From assembly GCA_026416115.1 (NCBI GenBank), contig JAOAFU010000075.1, forward strand, positions 1 through 41,705: a stretch of DNA of 41,705 bases, in the 5' to 3' direction. The position numbers and the translations under genes were made by a program. This document shows, one piece after another, positions 7,073-17,290 of the stretch (its first letter is position 1; every line of letters starts with the position of its first letter). This DNA comes from Bacteroidales bacterium (GTDB lineage Bacteria; Bacteroidota; Bacteroidia; Bacteroidales; DTGW01). The notes beneath the pieces were generated by a model. That model had not been told where the DNA came from and made no database searches. It worked only from the letters and a program-made list of their open reading frames with translations.

Positions 7073-8983
7073 TTAGCCGTACAAAAATAAATTAACCTTT
7101 TTGGTAATATCGTTGAACATATAAAGGATTTTACATTCTTTACTATTTATAAGGAGCGAATGTTCGATCGAATTTTTAGATTCAAATACTTTTCGAATAT
7201 TTTGAGCAATTTCATGTACTTTATCTAGAAAAAATGGTTTTAATTGTGCAGCCCTTTCGTTTATAAAGTCGAAATTATTATCCATATCGGATTCAATAAG
7301 GGCAACCGGGAGCGTTTCAACAACCGCTGCAAGTCGTTCGGAATGTTTCTCTTGGACTTTACGTTCAGTGATATCGACTATAACTGCCCTAAGGCCTACA
7401 GGTAGCTGATCTTGCATAATAATGTTCATATATAGCAGCACTGGAATTTCTACTTTCTCCCTGTTGACTATTACATATTCTTCTGTCTTAATATTCTCTC
7501 CACTAAGCAATCGTTCGAAATTATCCAAAACCCGCTGCCTACAGCTGGAGTGAAAAAAATTAAAAAAAATTATACCTTTATTTAGGTCGTTCTCGGTAAA
7601 CCCAAATTGAACTTGAGTATACTTATTGGCAAAAATAACTTTTCCATTAATAGCCGCTTCACATATCATTTCGGGCAATAACTCTGCTAACTCACGAAAT
7701 CTTCTTTCGCTCTTAACAAGCAAATCGATGTTAAGTTTTTGGCGAAATGTACTAGTAAGTATTTCGCAAAAGGTAGAGATAAACCTTTTGTCGCTCTCTT
7801 TCCAGTTATGTTTATCGTTGTGATCAATAAAACAAATAAATCCGAAGGGGGAGTTTTTATCGAGCCATAGCGGTACGGCCATAAAAGTTTGTGCCTGCTT
7901 GGGATTGAAATAAGGAAGAATTTCGTCTGGCATATTAGCTAAACCTTCATAATGCACACACTCCCTTTTACTAAAATGATTGGTGAGCTCGGGTAAAAGT
8001 GAGTAAGGTATGGCCTGTAGCTCGTATCGTTGAGGTAGGAACTCTTCCAAATGCCATTCGAAGGTACAACTAGCCGCTTTATTACTCAAAATATTCTGGA
8101 AAATAACTATCCGACTTATATGTAAAAAATTACCCAATATCCTTAGAGACTCATTAATCTTGTATTCAAAATTTTCGTGTGTATTTAAAATAAAAGCTAT
8201 TTGCGATAAAATATGCTGACGTTCAAGGGTTTTGTGAATTTTTTTTTCGTTTTCTTTTCGTTCCTTGATGGGAGACATTTTAATTATAAAAGATTTGTTG
8301 GTATCGCCAGGATAAACTTGCCAACAACGTTCGGTTTCAATTTTAATACCAGCAGCTGTAATAAAGGTGGTATCTGTCTTAGAATAGTGAGTGGTTGAAA
8401 TATGGGAAACTAATTGAATCCATTTTTCCGGATTATTTATTTCATCATCAATATCATAAAAATACAATGCTTTTATTTCTGATTCAGTTAACCCATACCA
8501 TTTCAGAAATGTATAGTTGGCGTACAAAATCTTTCCCTCAACAGATATCAAGGCAAATGCTTCTTCACTTTGATTAATAGCTTGAAAAACAATGGAAGTA
8601 ATATCGGGTTGATCAGCAGAACATAATAGCTTGTTTTTTAAAACAGCAAGCATTAACTCTTCGCTGCTGTTGTCATGCATTATTCTCTGAAAAACAGCTG
8701 AATATGCAACAAAAGATCCATCAGAACATCGCATTTGCAAATATTCTATTCTCTGAGTATCGTAAGAATCGAAACTTAATACTGATGAAAACAATGTTTT
8801 ATCAATAGGATCAATATAATTCAAAAGGCTTTTACCAACAATTTCCTTTTCTGAAAAACCTAGCTGTCGACTAATTGATGAGGAGGCATATAACACCTCA
8901 TATTGCTTATTAATCACAACTAATAGCAAATCTTTAGTTATATACCTATCCAAAACTGAAAGCAAGTTTTTTAATGACTCCAT
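7073..8983 (-). CDS. Multi-PAS/GAF sensory protein without output domain
   Basis: A 636-residue soluble protein built only from sensory modules. The order is PAS (about 12-110), PAS with a C-terminal motif (about 130-240, ending SPIKERKENEKKI), a GAF domain (about 255-410, with FMAVPLWLDKNSPFGFICFIDH), PAS (about 425-535, ending VDITERKVQEKH) and a shorter PAS-like end (about 545-636). Segments such as ILYANYTFLKWYGLTESEI and VIFANKYTQVQFGFTENDL are classic PAS. A histidine kinase, GGDEF, EAL or helix-turn-helix output is absent: the frame stops shortly after the last module and no kinase sequence follows in any frame. It may signal by protein contact, or may have lost its kinase. No close gene partner is evident. 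Confidence 0.85.
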   Translation of the reverse strand: MESLKNLLSVLDRYITKDLLLVVINKQYEVLYASSSISRQLGFSEKEIVGKSLLNYIDPIDKTLFSSVLSFDSYDTQRIEYLQMRCSDGSFVAYSAVFQRIMHDNSSEELMLAVLKNKLLCSADQPDITSIVFQAINQSEEAFALISVEGKILYANYTFLKWYGLTESEIKALYFYDIDDEINNPEKWIQLVSHISTTHYSKTDTTFITAAGIKIETERCWQVYPGDTNKSFIIKMSPIKERKENEKKIHKTLERQHILSQIAFILNTHENFEYKINESLRILGNFLHISRIVIFQNILSNKAASCTFEWHLEEFLPQRYELQAIPYSLLPELTNHFSKRECVHYEGLANMPDEILPYFNPKQAQTFMAVPLWLDKNSPFGFICFIDHNDKHNWKESDKRFISTFCEILTSTFRQKLNIDLLVKSERRFRELAELLPEMICEAAINGKVIFANKYTQVQFGFTENDLNKGIIFFNFFHSSCRQRVLDNFERLLSGENIKTEEYVIVNREKVEIPVLLYMNIIMQDQLPVGLRAVIVDITERKVQEKHSERLAAVVETLPVALIESDMDNNFDFINERAAQLKPFFLDKVHEIAQNIRKVFESKNSIEHSLLINSKECKILYMFNDITKKVNLFLYG

Positions 8984-9171
8984 AGCAAAATGCAGGCTCT
9001 AAAGCATATTAAATTACCTATAAAACACAATTTATCAACTAATTAAGATTTTTGCTTTAATAATGATTGATTTAATATTTTTCCAAACATTAACGAAAAG
9101 AATTAGGAAAGGTTTCGATAAAAAAAAATCATATTTTATTTAAAAATACGTAATTTTAGAAAAAAAAGGCT

Positions 9172-10140
9172 ATGAAAAGCTCAAATTTCAATGCAAAAAA
9201 AGTAACCGGCTTGGCAATTATTTTTATAGTAATAAGCCGTTTGGCCATACTTTCTCAAGATTTGCAACAAGTATCACCTTTTTTTCTACCCAAAGTAATT
9301 ACAGCACCTGGCACTTATTATATTCTAACACAGGGTTATAGTCGAGTACTCGAATCTAACTTCCGAATAACCTCAGGAAGTCTGACTGACAGTAGCATAG
9401 TAATCTACGAGTTTTTTCCCGTCCAAGGTGCATTTAAGGTTGTAGCCCGATCCAGCTTTTTACGGACATTCTATGGTGCAGCTTTCTATAAAAATAAGAT
9501 TATAATTGCCGGAGGGTATAATGCTCAGGGCACTCCAACCCAGAGCGTATATGAATTTGATTTGCAACTGCGTAAGTGGATTGAACGTAAGCAAGGGATG
9601 AATCAAAAAAGAGCAGAATTTGCCCTTGAGGTTAGCGGAAATAAGCTATATGCAATTTATGGCGATGATAAGGGAACTATAGAAGTATACGATGAAGCAC
9701 TTGGAAAATGGAACTTTGTAAATGTTGCCTACCAGGAAAATACAAAACCATTAAAAAAAATTAGAGCATCAGTAGCAATAGAGAATAATATTTACCTTTT
9801 CTCCGATGAAAGTAATTTTCTGGTTTATAATGCTTCAATAGGTAAGATTTCGAATGGAATTGCACCACCAATAAATTTATCTTTTTTCAATGTGATAAAT
9901 TGTAATAGAAAAATATATTTAGCTGGTGGCTGTGATAAGTCAGGGATTGATTACAATGTTTATGTTTTTAACTCGGTAGATAATACTTGGAAAAATTCCG
10001 GAAAAATTAGTGTAGAATTATGTGGTTCAGGTCTTGTTTGTCACGGACGTATGCTCATCTTTGTAGGAGGTTCAACCACGAATATGTTCGAAAAAACTAC
10101 CCCAACAGGAAATATTTTCATCTACCGTCCAATGTATTAA
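9172..10140 (+). CDS. Secreted Kelch-like beta-propeller protein
   Basis: A 322-residue protein with a hydrophobic N-terminal segment (about 10-28, ending LAILSQ) that looks like a signal peptide. The body carries Kelch-type repeats: KIIIAGGYNAQG..SVYEFDLQLRKW (about 107-138), KLYAIYGDDKGTIEVYDEALGKW, NIYLFSDESNFLVYNA, KIYLAGGCDKSG..VYVFNSVDNTW and MLIFVGGSTTNMF. These give four to six blades of a beta-propeller, which usually binds proteins or glycans. No catalytic residues are recognised. The gene is convergent with the glucosaminidase gene 29 bases downstream, with no clear terminator between. A near-consensus -7 box (TAATTTTA) is about 20 nt upstream of the ATG. Confidence 0.7.
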   Translation: MKSSNFNAKKVTGLAIIFIVISRLAILSQDLQQVSPFFLPKVITAPGTYYILTQGYSRVLESNFRITSGSLTDSSIVIYEFFPVQGAFKVVARSSFLRTFYGAAFYKNKIIIAGGYNAQGTPTQSVYEFDLQLRKWIERKQGMNQKRAEFALEVSGNKLYAIYGDDKGTIEVYDEALGKWNFVNVAYQENTKPLKKIRASVAIENNIYLFSDESNFLVYNASIGKISNGIAPPINLSFFNVINCNRKIYLAGGCDKSGIDYNVYVFNSVDNTWKNSGKISVELCGSGLVCHGRMLIFVGGSTTNMFEKTTPTGNIFIYRPMY

Positions 10141-10169
10141 ATTTTTATATCACCCCACACGACTCATTT

Positions 10170-11117
10170 TCAATTTGCTAACTCGCTACGAGGACGCGTT
10201 TTGCGCAACCATAGTTTTTGACCCTCTTCAGGCTCGGTACCTGGCTCCATGTGATTACGCTTATATAATTTTTTCACTTTCACACCATAAAGCTGACTAA
10301 TGGAATGCATCGTTTCTCCTTTTTTTACTATATGAAAATCGTTCCCAGGTTCGGGCCGACAACGTTTAGGCTGTATATAAAGTAACTCGCCAGGCTGTAC
10401 TTGGTAGTCTTCGGGTAATTCGTTGTATTTCCTCAACTGCCATGAAAATAGATCAAGTTCCTTGGTTAACGATTGCAGATTATCTCCCTCTTCGGCTATA
10501 ATATATTTTATCCTGTTGCGTTCGTATATTTTCCTCTTTTTAACAGTAATTACAAAACTTTCATCAGAATCGGTACGGGTAAAAGTTACTTTACGGGTAT
10601 AGTCGCCACTATCGAAAATATAAAGTTTATTTTCTTCGATAGTGCGAATAAGATCGCTGGCATAAGTTTTACTGGTAGCGTAACCAGCTTTTTGGAGGCC
10701 ATGTGCCCAGCTTTTGTAATCATCTGAAGAGTAATCGAAAAGAAAACGGTAGCGTGGCGTTTTCATGAGAAAATCGGTATGATCTCGAAACGAATCCTCA
10801 GCACTATCGTACTTTCTAAAACACTCATCCTTAGCATCATCATCGTGATAATGCTTTTCACCATCCCATTTATGGCATTTTATCCCAAAATGATTGTTGG
10901 CCTTACGAGCTAGTGTACTATTTCCATTAGCCGACTCTATAATCCCCTGTGCAAGTGTAATGCTCGCAGGAATACCGCTACGCTTCATTTCATCAATAGC
11001 TATTTTCTTGTATTTTTCAATATACTCTTCTTTAGTCATTCGTGGTTGTGCAACAACCACCATAGTACTGCAACAAAAAATCATGAAAATCAAAAAAAGT
11101 AGTTTTTCACTCCTCAT
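10170..11117 (-). CDS. Secreted peptidoglycan N-acetylglucosaminidase (GH73/FlgJ-like) with two LysM domains
   Basis: A 315-residue cell-wall hydrolase. A signal peptide covers residues 1-24 (VVVAQ cleavage). The glucosaminidase domain (about 26-165) has the active-site helix LAQGIIESANGNS with catalytic Glu61, then NNHFGIKCHKWDG, and YRFLF..SWAHGLQKAGYATSKTYASDLIRTI, standard for the FlgJ/AcmA group. Two LysM peptidoglycan-binding domains follow, at about 204-250 and 261-305. It should cut glycan strands in the periplasm during growth or division. An exact -7 box lies about 100 nt upstream, so the transcript would carry a leader of about 90 nt that holds no obvious regulatory structure. Confidence 0.93.
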   Translation of the reverse strand: MRSEKLLFLIFMIFCCSTMVVVAQPRMTKEEYIEKYKKIAIDEMKRSGIPASITLAQGIIESANGNSTLARKANNHFGIKCHKWDGEKHYHDDDAKDECFRKYDSAEDSFRDHTDFLMKTPRYRFLFDYSSDDYKSWAHGLQKAGYATSKTYASDLIRTIEENKLYIFDSGDYTRKVTFTRTDSDESFVITVKKRKIYERNRIKYIIAEEGDNLQSLTKELDLFSWQLRKYNELPEDYQVQPGELLYIQPKRCRPEPGNDFHIVKKGETMHSISQLYGVKVKKLYKRNHMEPGTEPEEGQKLWLRKTRPRSELAN

Positions 11118-11214
11118 TCAGAAAGTTTTTATTAGTAATCATTAAAAAACTCAGCGCAAGGTAAATCATGAATCAACAAACGCAAGTACAATGTTCTTGC
11201 CACAAATTAGTTTA

Positions 11215-11222
11215 CAAAAATA
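11215..11222 (-). promoter_or_regulatory. Bacteroidota -7 promoter box for the glucosaminidase gene
   Basis: TATTTTTG on the minus strand matches TAnnTTTG exactly. It implies a leader of roughly 90 nt before the ATG at 11117. No convincing -33 TTTG was found. Confidence 0.35.
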
Positions 11223-11394
11223 AAAGAATAGTTCAGTTGATATAACCAATTATATCTAAATGTGTTTCTAAAATAATTTGCTTGAGCATCTTATACTATT
11301 ATCTTTGCCCAGCTTAATTATACCAACACTTTTAGTCAAAGATTGTTTTTTAAGTCAACGAGGGATAATAATTAATGAATTAAAAGAAATTACT

Positions 11395-12339
11395 GTGGAA
11401 TATCCATGGCGACATAATCGGAGGTTTAATGCCTATCCTGAATATTTTAAACAAATTTTTGGGCATCGAGTTCAAAAGCTTACCATTGATGCTGGTTTTA
11501 CATGCCCTAACCGCGATGGTACGGTTGCATACGGCGGTTGTACCTACTGTAATAACGATGCCTTTAATCCATCGTATAACAATCCCAAAAAATCAATTAC
11601 CCAGCAATTGAGAGAAGGAGTAGAGTTCCACCAGGTGCGTTACCGAACAGCTCGTATGTATCTGGCCTATTTCCAGGCCTATTCTAATACATACAAGCCG
11701 CTTGATGAATTAAAAAAAATGTACGAGGAAGCACTATCATTTCCCCATGTGATAGGATTGGTCATTGGAACACGTCCCGATTGCATTGATGAATCAAAAC
11801 TTGAATATCTTGCTCAACTTGCCGAGAAGTACTATATCATTATCGAGTACGGGGTCGAGTCGGTATACAATTCAACTTTAGAAAAAATTAATAGGGGTCA
11901 TTCGTTCGAAAAATCGGCATGGGCATTAGAATTAACAAAAAAATATGGCATTAAAACTGGTGCTCATTTTATACTGGGTTTCCCTTACGAAACAGAACAA
12001 ATGATATTAGATTCAGTAAAGGTTATCTCAGCATTACCGCTTAACACCATTAAGTTTCACCAACTTCAGATTGTTAAGTATACAGCTATGGCACGAATGT
12101 ATAAGGAAAATCCTAGCTTTTTTCGTCATTATTCCCTCGATGAATATCTTGAGCTAGTATGTTCTGTTGTCGAACGTCTTAATCCAAAGTTTGTCATTGA
12201 GCGAATTGCTGGCGAAGTGCCACCTTGGTACCTCGAAGGACCTGGATGGGGTTTGCTACGAACCAATGACATTATTCGTAAATTCGAACTTAAACTCGAA
12301 CAAAAAAATACATGGCAAGGACGTCTTTATTCTCCCTAA
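11395..12339 (+). CDS. TIGR01212-family radical SAM protein (YhcC-like)
   Basis: A radical SAM protein of about 314 residues. The cluster-binding cysteines are Cys37, Cys49 and Cys52 in TCPNRDGTVAYGGCTYC, the spaced pattern typical of the YhcC/Elp3-related group. Later blocks (IGTRPDCID, IEYGVESVYNSTLEKINRGH, GAHFILGFPYETEQMI, FHQLQIVKYTAMARMY) follow the family order. The role is not established; YhcC has been linked to tRNA or sulfur chemistry only tentatively. The frame is open upstream to a TTG at 11278, but no ATG exists in frame before the conserved EYPW..NRRFNAY block, and the GTG at 11395 gives the family's usual N-terminus, so that start is preferred. It stands alone. Confidence 0.85.
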   Translation: MEYPWRHNRRFNAYPEYFKQIFGHRVQKLTIDAGFTCPNRDGTVAYGGCTYCNNDAFNPSYNNPKKSITQQLREGVEFHQVRYRTARMYLAYFQAYSNTYKPLDELKKMYEEALSFPHVIGLVIGTRPDCIDESKLEYLAQLAEKYYIIIEYGVESVYNSTLEKINRGHSFEKSAWALELTKKYGIKTGAHFILGFPYETEQMILDSVKVISALPLNTIKFHQLQIVKYTAMARMYKENPSFFRHYSLDEYLELVCSVVERLNPKFVIERIAGEVPPWYLEGPGWGLLRTNDIIRKFELKLEQKNTWQGRLYSP

Positions 12340-12478
12340 AACTCTTATCTTAGTTTATCAACCTGAACACAGCCCTTTTCCAAATTACCCATTTGAGATA
12401 ATAAAAAATTGATACCCTTAACCCAATATTTGTTATTTTTACCTCGTTTAAGTTTACGATTGACGAAAATCAAAAATA

Positions 12479-15400
12479 ATGCCTATGTCACGTTCGGTTT
12501 CGTATCTAATTTACTTCGTAATAACATGGTTATTTAATATTCAGACATTAACGGGCCAGGCTTCGTATGTTGATAAACACCCCGATAGGCTCGTACAAGC
12601 AAAAGAGCTATACGATAAAGAAAAATACGTAGCTGCACAAAATCTTTTCGATCAAGTATTGTCCGACCCAACAATAACATACCAACAGAAGACCGAGGCA
12701 GCTTATTATTCATTTCTTTGCAGCAGCCAGTTATATCACAAAGATACTAAATATAAAGGGTTAAATTTTATAGCACAATATCCTGAAAGTCCTTATGTTA
12801 ATCTTGTATACTTTCAATTAGGAAACAATGAGTATGTTAATAAAAATTATAAAAACGCTATCCCATACTTTCAAATGGTCGATAAAAAATCTCTTAGTGA
12901 AGACGAAAAAGCCGAACTACATTTCAAAAAGGGTTACAGTTGGCTTATGCTCGACTCGCTCGAACGTGCCAGAATTGAATTTTACGAAATTAAAGATGTA
13001 GATAATATCTATTCGTCGGCAGCTTTATACTACTATTCCTACATAGCATTTGTACAAAAGAATTACGCAACTGCTCTTGATGGTTTTATTCGGTTAAAAG
13101 AAGACGAAAACTTTGCATCCATTGTTCCTTACTACATTGTTCAATGTTATTTTTATCTTGGGAAAAATGACGAACTAATAGCATATGCGGTACCCATTAT
13201 CGATTCGGTGATTCCAAGCCGTGAAGCTGAAATTGCATACCTTATAGGAAGTGCTTTCTTTCGCAAAAACCAATACAAAGAAGCCATACCCTACTTCGAA
13301 AGATTTTTAGCTAAAGATAAAAAACCAGAACGAAGTAGTTTTTACCAGCCGGCCTATTGTTATTACCAGGTTGGCGATTATGCAAAAGCTATACCTTTAT
13401 TTGAAAAAATTGCAACAGAGAATAGCCAACTAGGACAAAATGCTAGTTACCATCTGGGGTATTGCTATTTGAAAGAGAATGCCAAAGATAAAGCCATGCT
13501 TGCCTTTTCTACAGCCGCACAAGCCTCATTCGACCCAAACATTCAGGAGGATGCGTCGTTTAACTATGCTGTGCTAACCCTTGAGTTAGCAAATACTCCA
13601 TTTAACAATGCAATCAAAGCCTTAAGCGATTATGTTGAACGCTACCCATATTCGCGTAGAAAAGAGGAAGCATATCAATATCTCGTTACTGCTTGTCTTA
13701 ATACACGTAACTATCAAGATGCGCTCAACTATTTAAATAAGGTTCAAAACAAAGATGCAAAAGTTAGAAAAGCCTATCAAAGAGCATCGTTTTTTAGGGC
13801 ACTTGAGCTGTTCAATAATTTAGATCTCGAAAATGCCAGCAAATATTTTGAGCTTGCTCAACGATACAGTTCAAGCGATCCGGTAATTGCAGCCCGCACC
13901 CTTTATTGGCAGGCCGAAATTCAGTACAGAAATAAAATTTACGACGATGCACTTGAAGGTTATCTTCAGTTCTACGATTTACCTGCAGCACGCCAAACAC
14001 CAGAATTTGTTATTGCTCCATATAATATTGCCTATTGCTATTTTAATCTAAAAAAATACTCCCTCGCCCTTCAATGGTTTCAACGATTTGTTGAAAAACG
14101 ATCCGATCAGATCCAGTTGATGACGGATAGTTATATCAGAATTGGCGATTGTTATTTTGCAACATCCAAATATAAAGAAGCAATTACCTATTACGCTCAA
14201 GCAATAACTAAAGGAACTACAGATAAGGACTATGCCATGTTTCAAAGAGCATTTGCTACTGGCTTGCTAGGCGATCATAAACAAAAAATAGTACTTCTTA
14301 ACGAACTCATACGTACTTCTCCCAATTCTGTTTATCTCGACGATGCCCTATATGAAATCGGCCAAAGTCATCTTGCTCTTCAAAATTCGAACGAAGCTAA
14401 AAATTATTATCGAAAAATTATTGCCCAGCACCCCTTGAGCAGTTATGTTAAAAAAGCATGGTTACAGCTGGGACTTATTGACTACAATAACAATCAGTTC
14501 GACTCGGCCATTGTGAAATACAAAAAAGTTATTAACGATTATCCCAATACATCCGAGGCCCGAAGCGCATTAAATGGGATAAAAAATATTTATATTGAAC
14601 TAAATCAGGTCGATGAGTTTTTGAAATTATCAAATTCTTTTAGTAGCACAAACTTAGGACAAGCAGAACAGGATTCTTTGCTATACTATTCGGCCGAAAA
14701 CCTATACACCAAAAGGCAATGGAACAAAGCCATAGAAGGATACAAAAAATATATTCAATCGTTTCCAAAAGGTAACTTTACTGCCAATGCCCACTTTTAC
14801 TTAGCCGATTGTTACTTACGCACCAATATGCCGACTGAAGCACTCGAACATCTCAATGTTGTAATTAGTCTTCCCCGCAACAATTTTACCGAATTAGCAT
14901 TGGTTACAGCAGCACAATTAAATATCGAAAAGAAAGATTTTTATGCAGCAGTCTCCAATTGCGAATCGCTCGATAGTATAGCCGAAGTAGCTGAAAACAG
15001 AGTTACGGCTCGACTTGGAAAAGCGCTTGGATACTTCCAACTTAAACGTTATCAGGAAGCTATTATCTCGGCTCAATGGTTACTTAATACTCCCGGTATA
15101 CCACAGGAAACCGAAAGGACCGCTCGATATGTGTTGGCTAAGTCGTACTTAACTTTAGGAGAAGAATCAAAAGCTATGGAACAACTTCGACGCCTTGCAC
15201 GAGATGTAAAAAATAAAGAAGGTGCCGAAGCAAAATACCTCATTGCAGAAAACCTTTACAAACAGAATCAGCTAGATAAAGCTATGAAAGAAATATTCAA
15301 CTTCATCGATCTTAACACACCCCACCAATACTGGGTAGCAAAGGCATATATCCTGTTAGCTCAAATTTATTTCCAAAAAAACAACACTTTTCAGGCCATT

Positions 15401-15541
15401 AAAACTCTCGAAAGCATTATAAACAACTACGATGTAAAAGACGATGGCATTATTCAAGAAGCGAAAGAACTTAAATCGCAATACGAAGATAAACCCAAAT
15501 CCAGTAATCTAAAAAATATACAAAACACGGATTTAAATTAA
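12479..15541 (+). CDS. Large periplasmic tetratricopeptide-repeat protein
   Basis: A 1020-residue protein with a signal peptide (hydrophobic core about 7-25, LTGQ cleavage) and then TPR units almost throughout. Repeating helices such as AAALYYYSYIAF, YKEAIPYFERFL, ASYHLGYCYLKENAKDKAMLAF, IRIGDCYFATSKYKEAITYYAQAI, AHFYLADCYLRTNMPTEALEHL and ALGYFQLKRYQEAI recur at 34-36 residue spacing, suggesting over 20 repeats. Similar very long TPR proteins of Bacteroidota are annotated only as tetratricopeptide repeat or CDC27-like proteins. Codon 3 is also ATG, so the start may be 12485. The outer-membrane barrel gene begins 55 bases later on the same strand, suggesting an operon and a periplasmic scaffold working with the barrel. 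No catalytic domain is seen. Confidence 0.9.
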   Translation: MPMSRSVSYLIYFVITWLFNIQTLTGQASYVDKHPDRLVQAKELYDKEKYVAAQNLFDQVLSDPTITYQQKTEAAYYSFLCSSQLYHKDTKYKGLNFIAQYPESPYVNLVYFQLGNNEYVNKNYKNAIPYFQMVDKKSLSEDEKAELHFKKGYSWLMLDSLERARIEFYEIKDVDNIYSSAALYYYSYIAFVQKNYATALDGFIRLKEDENFASIVPYYIVQCYFYLGKNDELIAYAVPIIDSVIPSREAEIAYLIGSAFFRKNQYKEAIPYFERFLAKDKKPERSSFYQPAYCYYQVGDYAKAIPLFEKIATENSQLGQNASYHLGYCYLKENAKDKAMLAFSTAAQASFDPNIQEDASFNYAVLTLELANTPFNNAIKALSDYVERYPYSRRKEEAYQYLVTACLNTRNYQDALNYLNKVQNKDAKVRKAYQRASFFRALELFNNLDLENASKYFELAQRYSSSDPVIAARTLYWQAEIQYRNKIYDDALEGYLQFYDLPAARQTPEFVIAPYNIAYCYFNLKKYSLALQWFQRFVEKRSDQIQLMTDSYIRIGDCYFATSKYKEAITYYAQAITKGTTDKDYAMFQRAFATGLLGDHKQKIVLLNELIRTSPNSVYLDDALYEIGQSHLALQNSNEAKNYYRKIIAQHPLSSYVKKAWLQLGLIDYNNNQFDSAIVKYKKVINDYPNTSEARSALNGIKNIYIELNQVDEFLKLSNSFSSTNLGQAEQDSLLYYSAENLYTKRQWNKAIEGYKKYIQSFPKGNFTANAHFYLADCYLRTNMPTEALEHLNVVISLPRNNFTELALVTAAQLNIEKKDFYAAVSNCESLDSIAEVAENRVTARLGKALGYFQLKRYQEAIISAQWLLNTPGIPQETERTARYVLAKSYLTLGEESKAMEQLRRLARDVKNKEGAEAKYLIAENLYKQNQLDKAMKEIFNFIDLNTPHQYWVAKAYILLAQIYFQKNNTFQAIKTLESIINNYDVKDDGIIQEAKELKSQYEDKPKSSNLKNIQNTDLN

Positions 15542-15596
15542 TGGTTCGGAAATCAATTATTTGAATTTCGGAATTGCAACGTAAAAGCTTTGTCCT

Positions 15597-17255
15597 ATGA
15601 AAGAAACTATAAAAAAAATTGTCATTTTATTGGTAAATGCAGGAATAATTACAACGACTGGCTTTTCGCAGGAGATAAAAAAAGATATCACTGTCGTAAA
15701 ACCATATCAACCTGTTGTACAAGATTTCACAAAGATAAATTTGATGCCAACAATCGCCGATACAACTGTTTCGTCCATACAATATACTTATCGAATAAAC
15801 TCAGTTAAGCTGGAAGCCCCCTATTCCCCACGTAATATTTCCATGGCAAAACTTGCTCAAGAAACTGTTCCAGCTTTATTGAACAATTATATCAAAGCAG
15901 GGATTGGTAATCCATGGGCTCCTCTCCTTGAAGCAAGCTTTAACAGTGGCCGTTCCGAAAGAAGCAGCTGGGGGTTATTCTTCAGTCATCGATCGGCAAA
16001 TGGTAGTGTACATTTGCAAGATTCGCGAAGTAAAATAGATGCACCTTACAAAAATACACTAGCTAGCATCCGAGGTAAGTATCTGACAAAAAAATCTGCT
16101 TTAACGGCCGACCTAAAGTATCGTTCGGAAACATATTGGTATTATGGAATTACTCCATCCTCAGCACTTTCATACGTTGCCGATAGTTTCAAGCAACGTA
16201 TGCAAACAGGAACAGCAAGTTTCAGCATCAACTCGCTTAACACCGACAGTAATAAAATTCAATATAAAACCGATTTGCAATATAATTACCACACTTTTTA
16301 TAGTAATCAGATTGAAAATCAGGTATTTTTAACTACTAACATTGGAAAAATGATGAGTCTTTTCTATGGAGGCTTGACAATTTCAAATCGGTTTTATGGA
16401 GCTGCCGGTAATAACGACTCATCGTACACAAACCTCTTTACACTTCGACCATACGTATCAAAAGCTAAAGGTGAATGGAAACTCCAAGGAGGTTTAAATG
16501 TTACATCCGACAAACATCTGGGTGGTACTACGTTGTATGTCTTTCCATACGCAAGTTTCGATTTTGTGATATTACCAAAAATAATGAAGATTAATCTTAG
16601 CTATGATGGTTTTGTAAACTCCAACAGTTTTGTCAACTTAATCCACGAAAACCCTTATATTAAACCAGGATTGTTCGGCAAAGCCACGAGTTGTAATAGC
16701 CAAATCAGCTCTACACTCTCGGGGATACTCAGCGACGAAATTAGCTATAGCCTTATGGGAAGCTATGCTAGTATAAAAAATCATATTTTCTTCATCAATG
16801 CTGTCGATTCTCCTTTCTTCAATTGGTTTCTTCCCGTGTACGATGATGTGGAATTGATCAATTTTGCAACAAGCTTCAACTTCAAGCTAAATGAAAAAGC
16901 ACAGCTTACTTTTACTGCTCAATATAGGCATTTTGATATGCTTCGGCAAAAAAAACCTTGGGGTATACCAGCTATAACTGCTAATGGAGCTTTTATATAC
17001 AATATTCGCAAGAAAATAATATCTACTACACAGCTATATTTTGTTGGACCACGATATGCTCAAAACCCTAATATAGGTAATACCACAACGCTAAACGCAT
17101 TTGTCGACCTAAATGAAAAGATTGAGTATCGATATACCGAAAAATTTTCAGTATTTTTGGAATTGAAAAATATAACCGCTTCCAAGTATGCTTATTGGAA
17201 TCAGTATACAAGTTATCGCTTTCAGGTATTAGGCGGAGCAATGTTTCTGTTTTAA
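15597..17255 (+). CDS. Outer-membrane beta-barrel protein (TonB-receptor-like barrel without plug)
   Basis: A 552-residue outer-membrane protein. Residues 1-25 are a signal peptide ending TTGFSQ. A short proline-rich N-terminal stretch (VVKPYQPVVQDFTKINLMP) leads into amphipathic strands alternating with polar turns to the end, closing on LGGAMFLF, the terminal phenylalanine recognised by the BAM machinery. No TonB-receptor plug or carboxypeptidase-like domain is present, so it is a plain barrel rather than a full TonB-dependent transporter. The gene follows the TPR gene closely. In Bacteroidota this TPR/barrel order recurs, so a complex between them is plausible; cargo and function are unknown. 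Confidence 0.82.
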   Translation: MKETIKKIVILLVNAGIITTTGFSQEIKKDITVVKPYQPVVQDFTKINLMPTIADTTVSSIQYTYRINSVKLEAPYSPRNISMAKLAQETVPALLNNYIKAGIGNPWAPLLEASFNSGRSERSSWGLFFSHRSANGSVHLQDSRSKIDAPYKNTLASIRGKYLTKKSALTADLKYRSETYWYYGITPSSALSYVADSFKQRMQTGTASFSINSLNTDSNKIQYKTDLQYNYHTFYSNQIENQVFLTTNIGKMMSLFYGGLTISNRFYGAAGNNDSSYTNLFTLRPYVSKAKGEWKLQGGLNVTSDKHLGGTTLYVFPYASFDFVILPKIMKINLSYDGFVNSNSFVNLIHENPYIKPGLFGKATSCNSQISSTLSGILSDEISYSLMGSYASIKNHIFFINAVDSPFFNWFLPVYDDVELINFATSFNFKLNEKAQLTFTAQYRHFDMLRQKKPWGIPAITANGAFIYNIRKKIISTTQLYFVGPRYAQNPNIGNTTTLNAFVDLNEKIEYRYTEKFSVFLELKNITASKYAYWNQYTSYRFQVLGGAMFLF

Positions 17256-17290
17256 CATACTTGTAGTCCTTATTTACTTTTCGGTCAATA

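Noticed and set aside
11278-11394. TTG start giving a radical SAM protein with 39 extra residues
   Set aside because: The extra part is hydrophobic and unlike the family; the GTG at 11395 gives the usual N-terminus.
12479-15541. DNA repeats within the TPR gene
   Set aside because: The repeats are at protein level (34-36 residue helices); no long nucleotide repeat is visible.
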